A DNA stretch of 64,000 bases from Faecalibacterium prausnitzii (GCF_003324185.1 NZ_PXUP01000013.1:36413-100412); one strand, 5' to 3'; shown: positions 36,297 to 45,455, counted from the stretch's first letter. The notes: generated by a model from the letters alone, not told the origin. A program made the numbers and translations.

Positions 36297-37613
36297 ATGT
36301 TGAACAAGCTGAAACGTGCGGCGCTTGGCGCGCATACGCCGCATGACAAGGCAACTGCTGCAAGCAAACCTATCCCGATGCCTCTGCCCGCGCAGGTACG
36401 CATCCTTATGAGCCAGCACATTGGCGCACCCGCCAAGGCACTGGTCAAAAAAGGCGATGAAGTGTTCGTCGGCACCAAGATCGGTGAGGCGGGCGGCTTT
36501 GTCTCCGCAAACATCCACTCCAGCGTTTCCGGTACGGTAGCTGCAGTGGAACCTTTCCGTCTGTCCAATGGCCGTATGTGCGATTCTGTTGTCATCAAGA
36601 CCGATGGCAAGCAGACCGTAGACCCGGCTGTCAAGGCACCGGAAGTCACCGATAAGGCCAGCTTCCTTGCCGCCGTGCGCGAGTGCGGTCTGGTAGGTCT
36701 GGGCGGCGCAGGCTTCCCCACCGATGTGAAGCTGCAGCCCAAGCAGTCGGTGGATACTTTACTGATCAACGCCTCCGAGTGCGAGGTGTGGCTGACCAGC
36801 GACACGCAGGAGATGCTGGAGTGCAGCGATGATATCATCCGCGGCATCAAGGCTGTGCTGCAGTATACCGGCATCCCGAAGTGCATCATTGGTATTGAGA
36901 ACAACAAGCCCGAGTGCATCGACCTGCTGTGCAAAAAGACCAAGGACGACAGCGCTATTGAGGTAAAGCCCCTGCCCAGTGTCTACGGCACCGGCGCAGA
37001 GCTGATCCTGATCGAGAAGTGCCTCGGCCGCGAGGTGCCCCACGGCGGTCTGCCCGCCGATGCAGGCGCTATCGTGATGAACGTGACCAGCGTTTCCACG
37101 CTGGGCAAGTATCTGGCTACCGGTATGCCGGTGGTCCAGCGTACCATCACCGTGGACGGCGATGCCTGCGCAAAACCCCAGAATGTTGTTGTGCCCGTGG
37201 GCACCGCTTATCAGGACATTCTGGACTATGTGGGCGTCAAGGGCGAGCTGGGCAAGGTGGTTGCCGGCGGTGCCATGATGGGCCCCGCTGTGGAGAACCT
37301 TTCCTACCCCACCACCAAGACCACTTCCGGTCTGATCCTGCTGAGCAAGGCAGCTGCACAGCCCGCACAGGTCAACCCCTGCATCCGCTGCGGCCGCTGC
37401 GTGGAGTACTGCCCCATGGGGCTGGAGCCCGTGGAGGTCAATCAGGCCTACGCCGCCCGCGATGTGCAGGAGCTGGGCAAGCTGCACGCTGACTACTGCT
37501 TCAACTGCGGCAGCTGCTCCTTCGTCTGCCCGGCAAAGCGCCCTGTTACCCAGATGATGAGTCTGGCCAAGGCCTTCTATCTTGGCGAAATCAAAAAAGG
37601 AGGCAATAAGTAA
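36297..37613 (+). CDS. rnfC: Rnf ferredoxin:NAD oxidoreductase, subunit C
   Basis: The 438-residue subunit has the RnfC N-terminal barrel segment (PMPLPAQVRILMSQHIGAP), the GLVGLGGAGFPTDVK nucleotide/flavin loop (NADH and FMN binding, about 128-142) and two four-cysteine clusters near the C-terminus, CIRCGRCVEYCP and CFNCGSCSFVCP. The complex couples reduced ferredoxin oxidation by NAD to ion export across the membrane. I placed the start at the ATG 36297 (MLNKLKRAA), preceded by GGGGGA; an upstream GTG at 36240 is in frame but lacks a ribosome site. It opens the rnfCDGEAB operon. Confidence 0.94.
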   Translation: MLNKLKRAALGAHTPHDKATAASKPIPMPLPAQVRILMSQHIGAPAKALVKKGDEVFVGTKIGEAGGFVSANIHSSVSGTVAAVEPFRLSNGRMCDSVVIKTDGKQTVDPAVKAPEVTDKASFLAAVRECGLVGLGGAGFPTDVKLQPKQSVDTLLINASECEVWLTSDTQEMLECSDDIIRGIKAVLQYTGIPKCIIGIENNKPECIDLLCKKTKDDSAIEVKPLPSVYGTGAELILIEKCLGREVPHGGLPADAGAIVMNVTSVSTLGKYLATGMPVVQRTITVDGDACAKPQNVVVPVGTAYQDILDYVGVKGELGKVVAGGAMMGPAVENLSYPTTKTTSGLILLSKAAAQPAQVNPCIRCGRCVEYCPMGLEPVEVNQAYAARDVQELGKLHADYCFNCGSCSFVCPAKRPVTQMMSLAKAFYLGEIKKGGNK

Positions 37614-38572
37614 TGGATACGAAGCTTATTGTTTCGGCTTCCCCGCACGTCCGCAGTGATGAGACCACCCAGAGCCTGATGGCTAACGTGATCGTTGCAC
37701 TGTGCCCCTGCGTGGTTGCCTCTGCGATCATTTTCGGCGTGCGCGCCCTGCTGGTCACCGCCGTTTCCGTGGTGGCCTGTGTGGTTTTTGAGTGGCTGTA
37801 CTGCAAGCTGCTGAAGCGCCCGAACCCCATCAGCGACCTGTCCGCTGTGGTCACCGGCATCATTCTGGCCATGAACGTGCCCGTGGGTATGCCCATCGGC
37901 CAGCTGATCATCGGCGATCTGGTGGCAATTATTGTTGTCAAGCAGCTGTTCGGCGGCATTGGCATGAACTTTGCAAACCCCGCTCTGGTGGGCCGTATCG
38001 TGCTGTTTATCAGCTTTGCCGGTTCCATGAATAAGTGGGTGTTCCCGGATGCAGCGGTGGATCAGCTGTCCAAGGCTACCCCGCTGGCTGTGGCAGATCC
38101 CTCCAAGCTGAGCCTGCTGGATCTGTTCATGGGCATCCACGGCGGTGTGCTGGGCGAGACCTGCGCACTGGCTATCGTGCTGGGTCTTGTCTATCTGGTG
38201 GCTACCAAGACCATCAGCATCGCTATCCCTGCTTCCTACGTTGGCAGCGTGTTCGTGTTCTACCTGATCGCTACCAAGGATCTGCACAGCGCACTGGTTG
38301 CCGTGCTGAGCGGCGGCCTGCTGTTCGGCGCTGTGTTCATGGCTACCGACTACGTTACCAGCCCCTTTACCCTGAAGGGCAAGCTGGTGTACGGCGTTTG
38401 CCTTGGCATCGTTACCTTTGCTATCCGCTACTGGGGCAGCTACACCGAGGGCGTGTCCTTCGCGCTGCTGTTCATGAACCTGTGGGTCCCGTACATCAAT
38501 GATCTGACCCGTCAGACCCCGTATGGCTATGTGAAGCCTGCAAAGAAAGCGAAGGAGGGTGCTGGCAAATGA
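37613..38572 (+). CDS. rnfD: Rnf complex subunit D
   Basis: The 319-residue membrane subunit has about nine helices, with FANPALVGRIV and LGETCALAIVLG in the conserved region. RnfD carries a covalently bound flavin at a Thr in most members and is the probable ion channel. It starts in a TAATG overlap with rnfC and has AAAAGGAGG upstream, and it overlaps rnfG by four bases. Confidence 0.94.
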   Translation: MDTKLIVSASPHVRSDETTQSLMANVIVALCPCVVASAIIFGVRALLVTAVSVVACVVFEWLYCKLLKRPNPISDLSAVVTGIILAMNVPVGMPIGQLIIGDLVAIIVVKQLFGGIGMNFANPALVGRIVLFISFAGSMNKWVFPDAAVDQLSKATPLAVADPSKLSLLDLFMGIHGGVLGETCALAIVLGLVYLVATKTISIAIPASYVGSVFVFYLIATKDLHSALVAVLSGGLLFGAVFMATDYVTSPFTLKGKLVYGVCLGIVTFAIRYWGSYTEGVSFALLFMNLWVPYINDLTRQTPYGYVKPAKKAKEGAGK

Positions 38573-39123
38573 GTAAGACTGCAAATTCCAGCTGGGAAAC
38601 CACCGGTAAGCCGATCGTTGTGCTGACCGTCATCTCTCTGATCGTCAGCCTGCTGCTGGCTCTGGTGAACGGCATGACCGCTCCTGTTATCAAGGAGAAC
38701 ACCCGCCGCACCACGCTGGCTGCTTATGTCAGCGTGATGCCCTCTGTTTCGGACGCAGCTACGCTGGAGGAAGTTACCGATTACACCACCGCCAATGTTA
38801 CCGGCGTGGTGAAGGCTCCGGACGGCGGCATTGCCATCAAGGCCGAAGAAAAGGGCTTTGACGGCGGCATCCTGACCGTCATCATGGGCTTTGATGCCAA
38901 CGGCGCCGAGACCGGCATCTGGGTGGACGCTTCTACCCAGACCAAGGGCATCGGCTCCAATGTGTCCACCGATGACTTCCTGGCACAGTTCAACGGCATG
39001 GACGGCACCAAGAACATTGTGATGAATCAGGATTTCGATGCGTACAGTGGCGCAACCATTTCGTCCACCGCTCTGTTTGCTGCCATCAATGATTGTATCA
39101 ACTGCTTCAACGAGCTGGCATAA
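38569..39123 (+). CDS. rnfG: Rnf complex subunit G (FMN-binding)
   Basis: The 184-residue subunit has an N-terminal membrane anchor (about 14-36) and an extracytoplasmic FMN domain with the DAYSGATISS motif near residues 154-163, where Thr is the covalent FMN site (SGAT). ApbE normally attaches the FMN, but no apbE is near. The size is normal for Clostridial RnfG. Confidence 0.94.
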   Translation: MSKTANSSWETTGKPIVVLTVISLIVSLLLALVNGMTAPVIKENTRRTTLAAYVSVMPSVSDAATLEEVTDYTTANVTGVVKAPDGGIAIKAEEKGFDGGILTVIMGFDANGAETGIWVDASTQTKGIGSNVSTDDFLAQFNGMDGTKNIVMNQDFDAYSGATISSTALFAAINDCINCFNELA

Positions 39124-39140
39124 AAGGAGGTTGGTAAGAA

Positions 39141-39806
39141 ATGGCACAAGAAAATAAGTCCAAGGTAAGCATCCTTACCAACGGCATCATCAAAGAAAAC
39201 CCTGTTCTGCGTCTGGTTCTGGGCACCTGCTCCATTCTGGCCGTTACCACGGCAGTTTCCAGCGCACTGGGCATGGGCGCCGCCTTCACCTTCGTGCTGG
39301 TGTGCTCCAATATCATGATCTCCCTGCTGCGGAAGGTCATCCCCGGCAAGGTGCATCTGCCCTGCTACATCGTTATCATTGCAGGCTTTGTGACCATCGT
39401 GCAGATGTTCATGCAGGCCTACATGGAAAGCCTGTACAACGCTCTGGGCGTGTTCCTGCCCCTGATCGTTGTCAACTGTATCATTCTGGGCCGTGCCGAG
39501 ATGTTCGCCTGCAAGAACAATGTGGTGGATTCCGCACTGGACGGCGTGGGCATGGGCCTCGGCTACACCCTCACCGCTACTCTGATGGCCTCCATCCGTG
39601 AGATCCTGGGCAGCGGCACCTGGCTGGGCTTCCAGATCATTCCGGAAGGCGTTGCCAAGGTGTCCATCATGACGCAGGCTCCCGGTGCATTCTTCTGCTT
39701 TGGCCTGTTGATGGCCGGCTGTGTGTGGCTGGAAGGCAAGCTGGACGCCCGCATCGAGCGCAAGAGCTGCTGTGATCTTGATAATCTGAAGAAGGAGGCG
39801 GAATAA
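39141..39806 (+). CDS. rnfE: Rnf complex subunit E
   Basis: The 221-residue membrane protein starts with ILTNGIIKENPVLRLVLGTC, the conserved RnfE N-terminus, and has six helices with NCIILGRAEMFACKN in the middle. RnfE pairs with RnfA as inverted homologues around an iron-sulfur site. The AAAAGGAGG site lies upstream. Confidence 0.94.
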   Translation: MAQENKSKVSILTNGIIKENPVLRLVLGTCSILAVTTAVSSALGMGAAFTFVLVCSNIMISLLRKVIPGKVHLPCYIVIIAGFVTIVQMFMQAYMESLYNALGVFLPLIVVNCIILGRAEMFACKNNVVDSALDGVGMGLGYTLTATLMASIREILGSGTWLGFQIIPEGVAKVSIMTQAPGAFFCFGLLMAGCVWLEGKLDARIERKSCCDLDNLKKEAE

Positions 39807-39807
39807 G

Positions 39808-40440
39808 ATGCTCGTCAAACTCGCTGCGATCTTCTTCAGCATGATCCTTGTCAACAACTATGTGCTGGTGAAGTTCTACGGTATCTGCCCGTTCCTGGGC
39901 GTTTCCAAAAAGCTGGATTCCGCTGTTGGTATGTCCGGTGCTGTCATCTTTGTCATGTTCATGGCAACGGCCGTTACCTTCCCCATCCAGATCTTCATTC
40001 TGGACAAGGCTGGTCTGAGCTACCTGCAGACCATCGTGTTCATTCTGGTCATCGCCGTGCTGGTGCAGTTCATCGAGATCTTCCTCAAGAAGTACGTCGT
40101 TGCACTGTATAACTCACTGGGCGTTTATCTGCCCCTGATCACCACCAACTGCTGCGTGCTGGCCGTTACCATTCTGGTCGTGGGCGACTACGGCGCAGAT
40201 GTGGCTGCACACGGCTTCGGCTACGCCTACATCGAGGCTCTGATCTGCGCCATCGGCGCAGGCTGCGGCTTTATGCTGGCCATGGTCATGTTCAGCGGCG
40301 TGCGTAAGCGCGTGGAAGCCTGCGATCCCCCGGCACCCTTCAAGGGCCTGCCCATCACCCTGATCGCAGCTGCAATCACCAGCCTGTCCTTCATGGGCTT
40401 CGGCGGCATCGTCGAAAACCTGTTCAATGTTACGCTGTAA
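39808..40440 (+). CDS. rnfA: Rnf complex subunit A
   Basis: The 210-residue membrane protein has the RnfA pattern: ILVNNYVLVKFYGICPFLGVS near the N-terminus and LGVYLPLITTNCCVLAV in the middle, each with a cysteine of the RnfA/E iron-sulfur site. It starts one base after the rnfE stop, with AAGGAGG inside the end of rnfE. Confidence 0.95.
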   Translation: MLVKLAAIFFSMILVNNYVLVKFYGICPFLGVSKKLDSAVGMSGAVIFVMFMATAVTFPIQIFILDKAGLSYLQTIVFILVIAVLVQFIEIFLKKYVVALYNSLGVYLPLITTNCCVLAVTILVVGDYGADVAAHGFGYAYIEALICAIGAGCGFMLAMVMFSGVRKRVEACDPPAPFKGLPITLIAAAITSLSFMGFGGIVENLFNVTL

Positions 40441-40455
40441 GGGAGGAACAGGACT

Positions 40456-41355
40456 ATGAATATTGTATCTGCTGTTATCCTGTGCACCATCGTGGGCGCT
40501 GTGGGTGCTATCGTTCTGGTGGCTGCTGCAAAGTTCATGGCGGTGGAGGAAGACCCCCGCATTGAGGAAGTTTCTGCCTGTCTGGCCGGCGCAAACTGCG
40601 GCGGCTGCGGCTACGCCGGCTGTTCCGACTACGCCAAGGCTGTTGTTCTGGACGGCGTGCCCTGCGACAAGTGCGCACCCGGCGGCCCCAAGGCTGCTGC
40701 CGCCATTGCCAAGATCATGGGCGGCGAGGCAAGCGCCGTAGAAAAGAAGGCTGTGGTGCAGTGTCAGGGCAGCTCCGAGCACTGCAAGCCCGCCTACGAC
40801 TACAAGGGCATCCAGACCTGTGCTGCTGCGGCAGCTCTGTACGGCGGCCCCAAGACCTGCACCTTCGCCTGCATTGGTCTGGGCGACTGCACCAAGGTGT
40901 GTAAGTTCGACGCCATCCACATCGTGGACGGTGTGGCAAAGGTGGACAAGGACAAGTGCACCGGCTGTGGTGCCTGCGCCAACATCTGCCCCAAGCAGGT
41001 GATCATGATCGACGCTGCCGGCCCCCGCAAGCCGGTGGTCATGTGCTCCAACAAGGATAAGGGTGCTGTGGCAAACAAGCTGTGCACCACTTCCTGCATC
41101 GCCTGCGGCATGTGCGAGCGCACCTGTAAGTTCGACGCCATCCATGTTGTGGACGGCGTGGCACGCATTGATTACGACAAGTGCAAGGGCTGCGGTATGT
41201 GCGCCCAGAAGTGCCCCAAGCACATCATCCTGTTCCCGCTGAAGGACGATCCCAATCCCCCGAAGCCCGTGGTGAAGCCCGCCGCTCCCGCTGCTGCTCC
41301 CGCAGCAAAGCCGGAAGCCAAGGCTGAGGCAAAGCCCGAGACCAAGGCAGAGTAA
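40456..41355 (+). CDS. rnfB: Rnf complex subunit B (iron-sulfur)
   Basis: The 299-residue subunit has an N-terminal membrane helix, the CGGCGYAGC cluster region (about 48-57), and several further four-iron binding sets including CTGCGACANICP, CIACGMCERTC and CKGCGMCAQKCP. It takes electrons from ferredoxin. After the last cluster (about residue 262) comes a tail made almost only of P, A, K and E, which is probably a disordered extension. It is the last gene of the operon and is followed by a shared bidirectional terminator. Confidence 0.95.
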   Translation: MNIVSAVILCTIVGAVGAIVLVAAAKFMAVEEDPRIEEVSACLAGANCGGCGYAGCSDYAKAVVLDGVPCDKCAPGGPKAAAAIAKIMGGEASAVEKKAVVQCQGSSEHCKPAYDYKGIQTCAAAAALYGGPKTCTFACIGLGDCTKVCKFDAIHIVDGVAKVDKDKCTGCGACANICPKQVIMIDAAGPRKPVVMCSNKDKGAVANKLCTTSCIACGMCERTCKFDAIHVVDGVARIDYDKCKGCGMCAQKCPKHIILFPLKDDPNPPKPVVKPAAPAAAPAAKPEAKAEAKPETKAE

Positions 41356-41366
41356 ACTGTAAACCA

Positions 41367-41402
41367 AAGCCCGCCGTGCGCAATGCCCGGCGGGCTTTTT
41401 GT
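41367..41402. terminator. bidirectional terminator between rnfB and birA
   Basis: AAGCCCGCCG (41368-41377) and CGGCGGGCTT (41388-41397) with T on the plus side and a shorter T run on the minus side. Confidence 0.85.
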
Positions 41403-41408
41403 ATCCGT

Positions 41409-42371
41409 TTATTCCGTCTTAGTGGGACGAATGGTCACCTCGCCGCAGCGCAGCGCTTCGGTGCGCCCACCCTCCCGCTGCACCACCAGCCGCCCGGTGC
41501 CGTCGATAGAAAGCGCCTGTGCGGCGTAGGTCTCGGTGCCGGTGCATACGGTCACCCAGTGGCCGGGCACAAAGCAGCGGGCGCGGTACTCGTCCAGACA
41601 TTCAAAACCCGGGCACAGCGCTAACAGCTCTCGCCCGATGGCACCCGCCAGCGCCGCCCGGCTTACCGGGGCAGGGCCGCCGGGGTATAAGCTGCCTGCT
41701 TTGGCGGTCAGCTCCGGGGGAAAGTCCTCAGCCGTGGCGGTCAGATTCAGCCCAATGCCCACCACCAGCCATTCCAGCTGGCCGCTTTCAAGGTCAGTAC
41801 CGGCTTCGGTCAGGATGCCGCACACCTTTTTGCCCTTGTAATACAGGTCGTTCACCCATTTGATGGCAAGTTCCAGCCCGCACAGCGTCCGCACCGCCCG
41901 GCACACCGCCACCGCTGCGCCGATAGTGGCGGTCTGGGCGTTGGCGGCAGGCAGCGGCGGGCGCAGCACTACCGAACAGTACACCCCTTTGCCCGCCGGG
42001 CTGGCAAAGCTGCGTCCCAGCCGCCCGCGCCCGGCGGTCTGCCCGCCCGCCAGCACCAGCGTGCCGTGGGCAGCGCTTTCCAGCGCCAGCAGCTTGGCGG
42101 TGCGGTTGGTGCTTTCCAGCGTGTCGTACAGCTGCACCGGGGCGGGGTAGGGGCCTACCGCTTCGGCGCAGAAGGGGTCGCCGCCCAGCAGACGGTACCC
42201 CCGGCGGGAGGCGGCCTCCAGTGCATAACCCTGTGCGGTAAGCGCCGCCGCAGCCTTGTGCACGGCGGCGCGGCTGACCCCCAGCTGCTGCGCCAGCTGC
42301 TGGCCGGAAATATACGCGCCCTCGGCGGCGCTGAGCGCCTGTAAAAGCGCCTGACGGGTGGTAGAAGCCAT
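41409..42371 (-). CDS. birA: biotin-[acetyl-CoA-carboxylase] ligase / biotin repressor
   Basis: The 320-residue protein starts with a winged-helix domain (about 1-65, with ISGQQLAQQLGVSRAAVHK) and continues with the ligase domain: DTLESTNRTAK, the biotin-loop GGQTAGRGRLGRSF and KWVNDLYYKGKKVCGIL. It attaches biotin to carboxylases and may repress biotin genes. No biotin gene is adjacent. GGGAGG lies before the ATG. Confidence 0.94.
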   Translation of the reverse strand: MASTTRQALLQALSAAEGAYISGQQLAQQLGVSRAAVHKAAAALTAQGYALEAASRRGYRLLGGDPFCAEAVGPYPAPVQLYDTLESTNRTAKLLALESAAHGTLVLAGGQTAGRGRLGRSFASPAGKGVYCSVVLRPPLPAANAQTATIGAAVAVCRAVRTLCGLELAIKWVNDLYYKGKKVCGILTEAGTDLESGQLEWLVVGIGLNLTATAEDFPPELTAKAGSLYPGGPAPVSRAALAGAIGRELLALCPGFECLDEYRARCFVPGHWVTVCTGTETYAAQALSIDGTGRLVVQREGGRTEALRCGEVTIRPTKTE

Positions 42372-42543
42372 GGCGTAAATCCTCCCTGTGTGCTATACTG
42401 CTATTGTACCATATCCGTGGAAGAAGAAAAAGTTTGAAAATATTTTAGTTTTTTGCAGGAACTGCCGCCGCTCTCTCGTATTAAAGACAGAAGGGCGGCG
42501 CAGAGCACCGCATCCAGAACCGGAAAGGAGGCCGTGCAGCGCG

Positions 42544-43089
42544 TTGACAACACAGGAATTCAGCACGATGGTGCAGAAATATCAGGCGCTCGTGTACACG
42601 GTCTGCCACCAGCTGGTGCCGGATGTGCAGGAAGCGCAGGACCTGACGCAGGAGACTTTTCTGGCGGCGTGGCGGGCCATCGACCGCTGCCCGCCCGGCT
42701 TTGAAAAGCAGTGGCTGGCGCGCATCGCCGCCAACAAAGCCAAGGACTATCTGCGCAGCGCATGGGTGCGCAAGATGAACACCCCCGGCGACGAGGTGCT
42801 GGCGCTGGAGGGCGCGCCGCCCGGTATGCAGCCGGAACAGCAGGTGCTGGATGCGCTGGGCGAAGAAGAGCTTACGGAGATGATCTTAGATCTGCGTGAG
42901 CCCTACTGCACGCCCTGCCGTCTGGTGCTGCTGGAGCAGCACACCATGGCCGAAGCGGCAAGGCTGTGCGGCCGACCGCCCAAAACGGTGGAAGCACAAA
43001 TCTACCGCGCCAAAAAGATGCTGGCGCAGCAGATCTTGCAAAACGAGCGCATACCCTGTGAAAGGAGGAGCGTACATGGAACTGTTTGA
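42544..43089 (+). CDS. ECF-type RNA polymerase sigma factor
   Basis: The 181-residue protein has sigma region 2 (VCHQLVPDVQEAQDLTQETF, about 18-37, then AAWRAIDRC) and region 4 (LEQHTMAEAARLCGRPPKTV, about 136-155) like extracytoplasmic-function sigma factors. A TTG start at 42544 follows AAAGGAGG by 12 bases; an internal ATG at 42568 is possible. Its stop overlaps the start of a zinc-finger anti-sigma gene, the classic arrangement, and two membrane protein genes follow. Confidence 0.85.
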   Translation: MTTQEFSTMVQKYQALVYTVCHQLVPDVQEAQDLTQETFLAAWRAIDRCPPGFEKQWLARIAANKAKDYLRSAWVRKMNTPGDEVLALEGAPPGMQPEQQVLDALGEEELTEMILDLREPYCTPCRLVLLEQHTMAEAARLCGRPPKTVEAQIYRAKKMLAQQILQNERIPCERRSVHGTV

Positions 43090-43597
43090 CGCAAAAGGCT
43101 GTCTGAGCGAGGAAGGCTTACAGGCACTGGTCGGCGGGCAATTGGACGAAACGCAGCGGCTGGAAGCCGCCGAACACCTTGCCTACTGCGACCGCTGCAT
43201 GGACCGCTACACTGCTCTGCTGACCGACGATGTGCTGGAACAGCCGCCGCGCTCCGCCCGGGGCGCGGTGATGGGCACCATCTGGATACGGCTGATGCAG
43301 AACACATGGGGACGCGCCGCTGTGGCCACCGTAGCCGCCGTGCTGGCGCTGACGCTGTGGCGTACCGGTACGCTGGAACAGATCCTGCACACCGGGCAGC
43401 AGCTGAACACATGGCTGCCGCAGACTACTCAGCAGACCGAACCGGAGCTGCTGGGCAAGCCGGTGAACGACAAAGCCCCGCAGCCATCCACCGCCCCGCT
43501 GGGCAAGCCCATAGAGGACAAAAAACAGCTGACCGAGAAACTATCCGATGCACTGGATGCGCTTTTGCACCACAGTGCAGACACCACTGAGAAATGA
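43076..43597 (+). CDS. zinc-finger anti-sigma factor-like membrane protein
   Basis: The 173-residue protein has the H-x3-C-x2-C zinc site (EHLAYCDRC, about 33-41), a transmembrane helix near 81-97 and a Pro/Gln/Lys-rich outer region of about 75 residues. It overlaps the sigma gene by 14 bases, so the two are translationally coupled. It likely holds the sigma factor at the membrane until a surface signal releases it. The outer region has no enzymatic motif. Confidence 0.82.
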   Translation: MELFDAKGCLSEEGLQALVGGQLDETQRLEAAEHLAYCDRCMDRYTALLTDDVLEQPPRSARGAVMGTIWIRLMQNTWGRAAVATVAAVLALTLWRTGTLEQILHTGQQLNTWLPQTTQQTEPELLGKPVNDKAPQPSTAPLGKPIEDKKQLTEKLSDALDALLHHSADTTEK

Positions 43598-43608
43598 GGG
43601 AACTGATT

Positions 43609-44334
43609 ATGAAGAAAAACGGGATCCTGACCCTGCTGTTTGCCTGCATCCCCGGTGCGGGGCAGATGTATCAGGGCTATATGAAGCGGGGGCTCTCGCT
43701 CATCACCATGTTCTGCCTGTTCATTATCCTAGGCAGCACCACGGGGCTGGACGCACTGGTAGTCGGCTGCATCGTTGTGTATATGTACAGCTTTTTCGAT
43801 ACCTTGAACCTCCGCGCGCAGCTGGCGGCGGAAAAAGCCCCGGAGGACGATTATCTGGTGCACTTTAACTGGCACGATGCCCGTATGACCCAGTTCATGG
43901 GCGAAAGCCACAAGCTGGTGGGCTGGGGGCTCATCGCACTGGGCGCCATCGTGTTCTACAACAACATCATCATGCGGGTGCTGGGCGATGTGATGTGGCG
44001 CTGGGGACAGGATAACCCGGTTTTCCGAGCCATCTACCTGATGCTGGATGCCCTGCCGCAGATCGTGGTCTGCGTGGCACTGATCGTGTGCGGTATGTGG
44101 CTGGTGCGCGGCCCGAAGAACAAAAAGGGCAAGCAGCCCGCCGAGGAGGAACCCGAGGACTTCCACGCCTACACGGCTGCGCCGCAGGCAGAGGATGCAG
44201 AGGATGCCGCGGACACCACGGACACGGACACCCATTTTGCCATGCCGGAGCTTTCGGCACTGCTGGGGGAGCCGGTGACCGACGCAGAACAGAACGAAAC
44301 CCCTACGGAGGATGACGATGACCGAGCAGAATAA
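43609..44334 (+). CDS. TM2-like multi-pass membrane protein of the sigma operon
   Basis: The 241-residue protein starts KKNGILTLLFACIPGAGQMY, resembling TM2-domain proteins with their GxGQxY loop. It has about four to five helices (up to residue 168) followed by an acidic tail of roughly 65 residues rich in E and D. I placed the start at 43609 after GAGGG; an ATG at 43594 overlaps the previous stop. It probably belongs to an envelope-stress regulon that the sigma factor controls. Confidence 0.7.
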   Translation: MKKNGILTLLFACIPGAGQMYQGYMKRGLSLITMFCLFIILGSTTGLDALVVGCIVVYMYSFFDTLNLRAQLAAEKAPEDDYLVHFNWHDARMTQFMGESHKLVGWGLIALGAIVFYNNIIMRVLGDVMWRWGQDNPVFRAIYLMLDALPQIVVCVALIVCGMWLVRGPKNKKGKQPAEEEPEDFHAYTAAPQAEDAEDAADTTDTDTHFAMPELSALLGEPVTDAEQNETPTEDDDDRAE

Positions 44335-45154
44335 GACCCCTTTGACGGCACAGCCGGGCAGCGTGCCCCCGCCGGAACGCAAGCCCGCAGAAAAGCCCCT
44401 GCGCCGGGTGGGCAGCCTGACCCTGGGCGCGTGTCTCATTGCGGCGGGCGTGTTCTTCCTGCTGTATTTCTTCGTGCCGGGCTTTGATGTGCAGCTGACC
44501 CTGAAAATTGCCCCGGCGGTGGCGCTGGTTCTGCTGGGATGCGAGGTGCTCTTCTTTGCCGCCCGCCCCGGCCGCTGGAAGTACGATTTTGTGTCCGTGC
44601 TGGTCTGTCTGGTGCTGATGGCGGGCTGCTTTTGCATGGCAATGCTGCCCATGCTATGGGACGAGTTGAGCGGCGAAAATCAGCAGACGATGAACCGTCT
44701 GAGCGCACAGGCCATTGACGAACTGTACTCCGCCTGCAAGCAAGACGCGCAGGACATCGCCATCCAGAACATCAGCGGCTGGCTTTACCTGAACGGCCCG
44801 AAGGCCGAGACTTTGCAGCAGGCCGCCGCCCTGCCCGCCGGGGATACCTGCCTGACCTTGACTGTGGAGCTGTTCGGCCCTTACGACAGCGCCGCCGACT
44901 TTGCCCGGGACTGCTACACCCTGACCGCACTGGCAAAGCAGTGCACTGTGCCGCCGGAAAAGCTGCACTTTACATGGGATGCCCGCAGCGCGGCGGAAAG
45001 CAGCCTGAACACCGGCAGTCTGCTGTACACCGAGGACTATTCGCTGGACCTGAGCGGCGCTGTGCAGCTGGACTGGACAGAGCAGCAGATGGAGCAGCAG
45101 ACCGAGACCGAGTATCTGCTGGACGCAGAAAATATCCCCGATGGGGAAGAATGA
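44318..45154 (+). CDS. membrane protein with extracytoplasmic domain, unknown function
   Basis: The 278-residue protein has a Pro-rich start, three hydrophobic segments (about 32-55, 58-78 and 86-107) and a soluble domain of about 165 residues ending in an acidic Q/E-rich tail. It overlaps the previous gene by 17 bases. The start at 44318 lies six bases after GGAGG; the ATG at 44312 abuts it. I do not recognise the soluble domain. It closes the four-gene sigma operon before a terminator. Confidence 0.65.
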   Translation: MTEQNKTPLTAQPGSVPPPERKPAEKPLRRVGSLTLGACLIAAGVFFLLYFFVPGFDVQLTLKIAPAVALVLLGCEVLFFAARPGRWKYDFVSVLVCLVLMAGCFCMAMLPMLWDELSGENQQTMNRLSAQAIDELYSACKQDAQDIAIQNISGWLYLNGPKAETLQQAAALPAGDTCLTLTVELFGPYDSAADFARDCYTLTALAKQCTVPPEKLHFTWDARSAAESSLNTGSLLYTEDYSLDLSGAVQLDWTEQQMEQQTETEYLLDAENIPDGEE

Positions 45155-45155
45155 A

Positions 45156-45189
45156 AAATACCGCCGCACAGCTGTGCGGCGGTATTTTT
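45156..45189 (+). terminator. terminator of the ECF sigma operon
   Basis: AAATACCGCCGCACA (45156-45170) pairs with TGTGCGGCGGTATTT (45173-45187), followed by further T. Confidence 0.9.
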
Positions 45190-45213
45190 GCGGTGCGGCG
45201 GAAAGGATAAACG

Positions 45214-45246
45214 AAAAACGCCCCGAAGTCCTAAGACTTCAGGGCG
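45214..45246 (-). terminator. terminator of tRNA-Thr
   Basis: CGCCCCGAAGTC (45219-45230), loop CTAA and GACTTCAGGGCG (45235-45246) with one G-T pair; a TTTTT run follows on the minus strand. Confidence 0.82.
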
Positions 45247-45253
45247 GTTGAGC

Positions 45254-45329
<76 letters not shown>

Positions 45330-45345
45330 ACATCACAGCTCGATA

Positions 45346-45374
45346 AGTATAGCACAGCTTGACCGGCTTTGCAA
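45346..45374 (-). promoter_or_regulatory. promoter of tRNA-Thr
   Basis: On the minus strand TTGCAA (45369-45374), 17 bp and TATACT (45346-45351). Confidence 0.72.
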
Positions 45375-45409
45375 GCATTTTTTGCAAAAAAACTGAAATT
45401 TGGCAAAAA

Positions 45410-45443
45410 AGTCCCCGGAGCATCCGCAGATGCTCCGGGGACT
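45410..45443 (+). repeat. intergenic hairpin, copy H (15+4+15)
   Basis: Perfect arms AGTCCCCGGAGCATC around loop CGCA, 13 nt past the stop of the secreted protein gene, followed on the minus strand by TTTTTTGC. It serves as that gene's terminator and keeps the loop of the family, but lacks the linker. Confidence 0.75.
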
Positions 45444-45455
45444 CTGGAAATGCGT

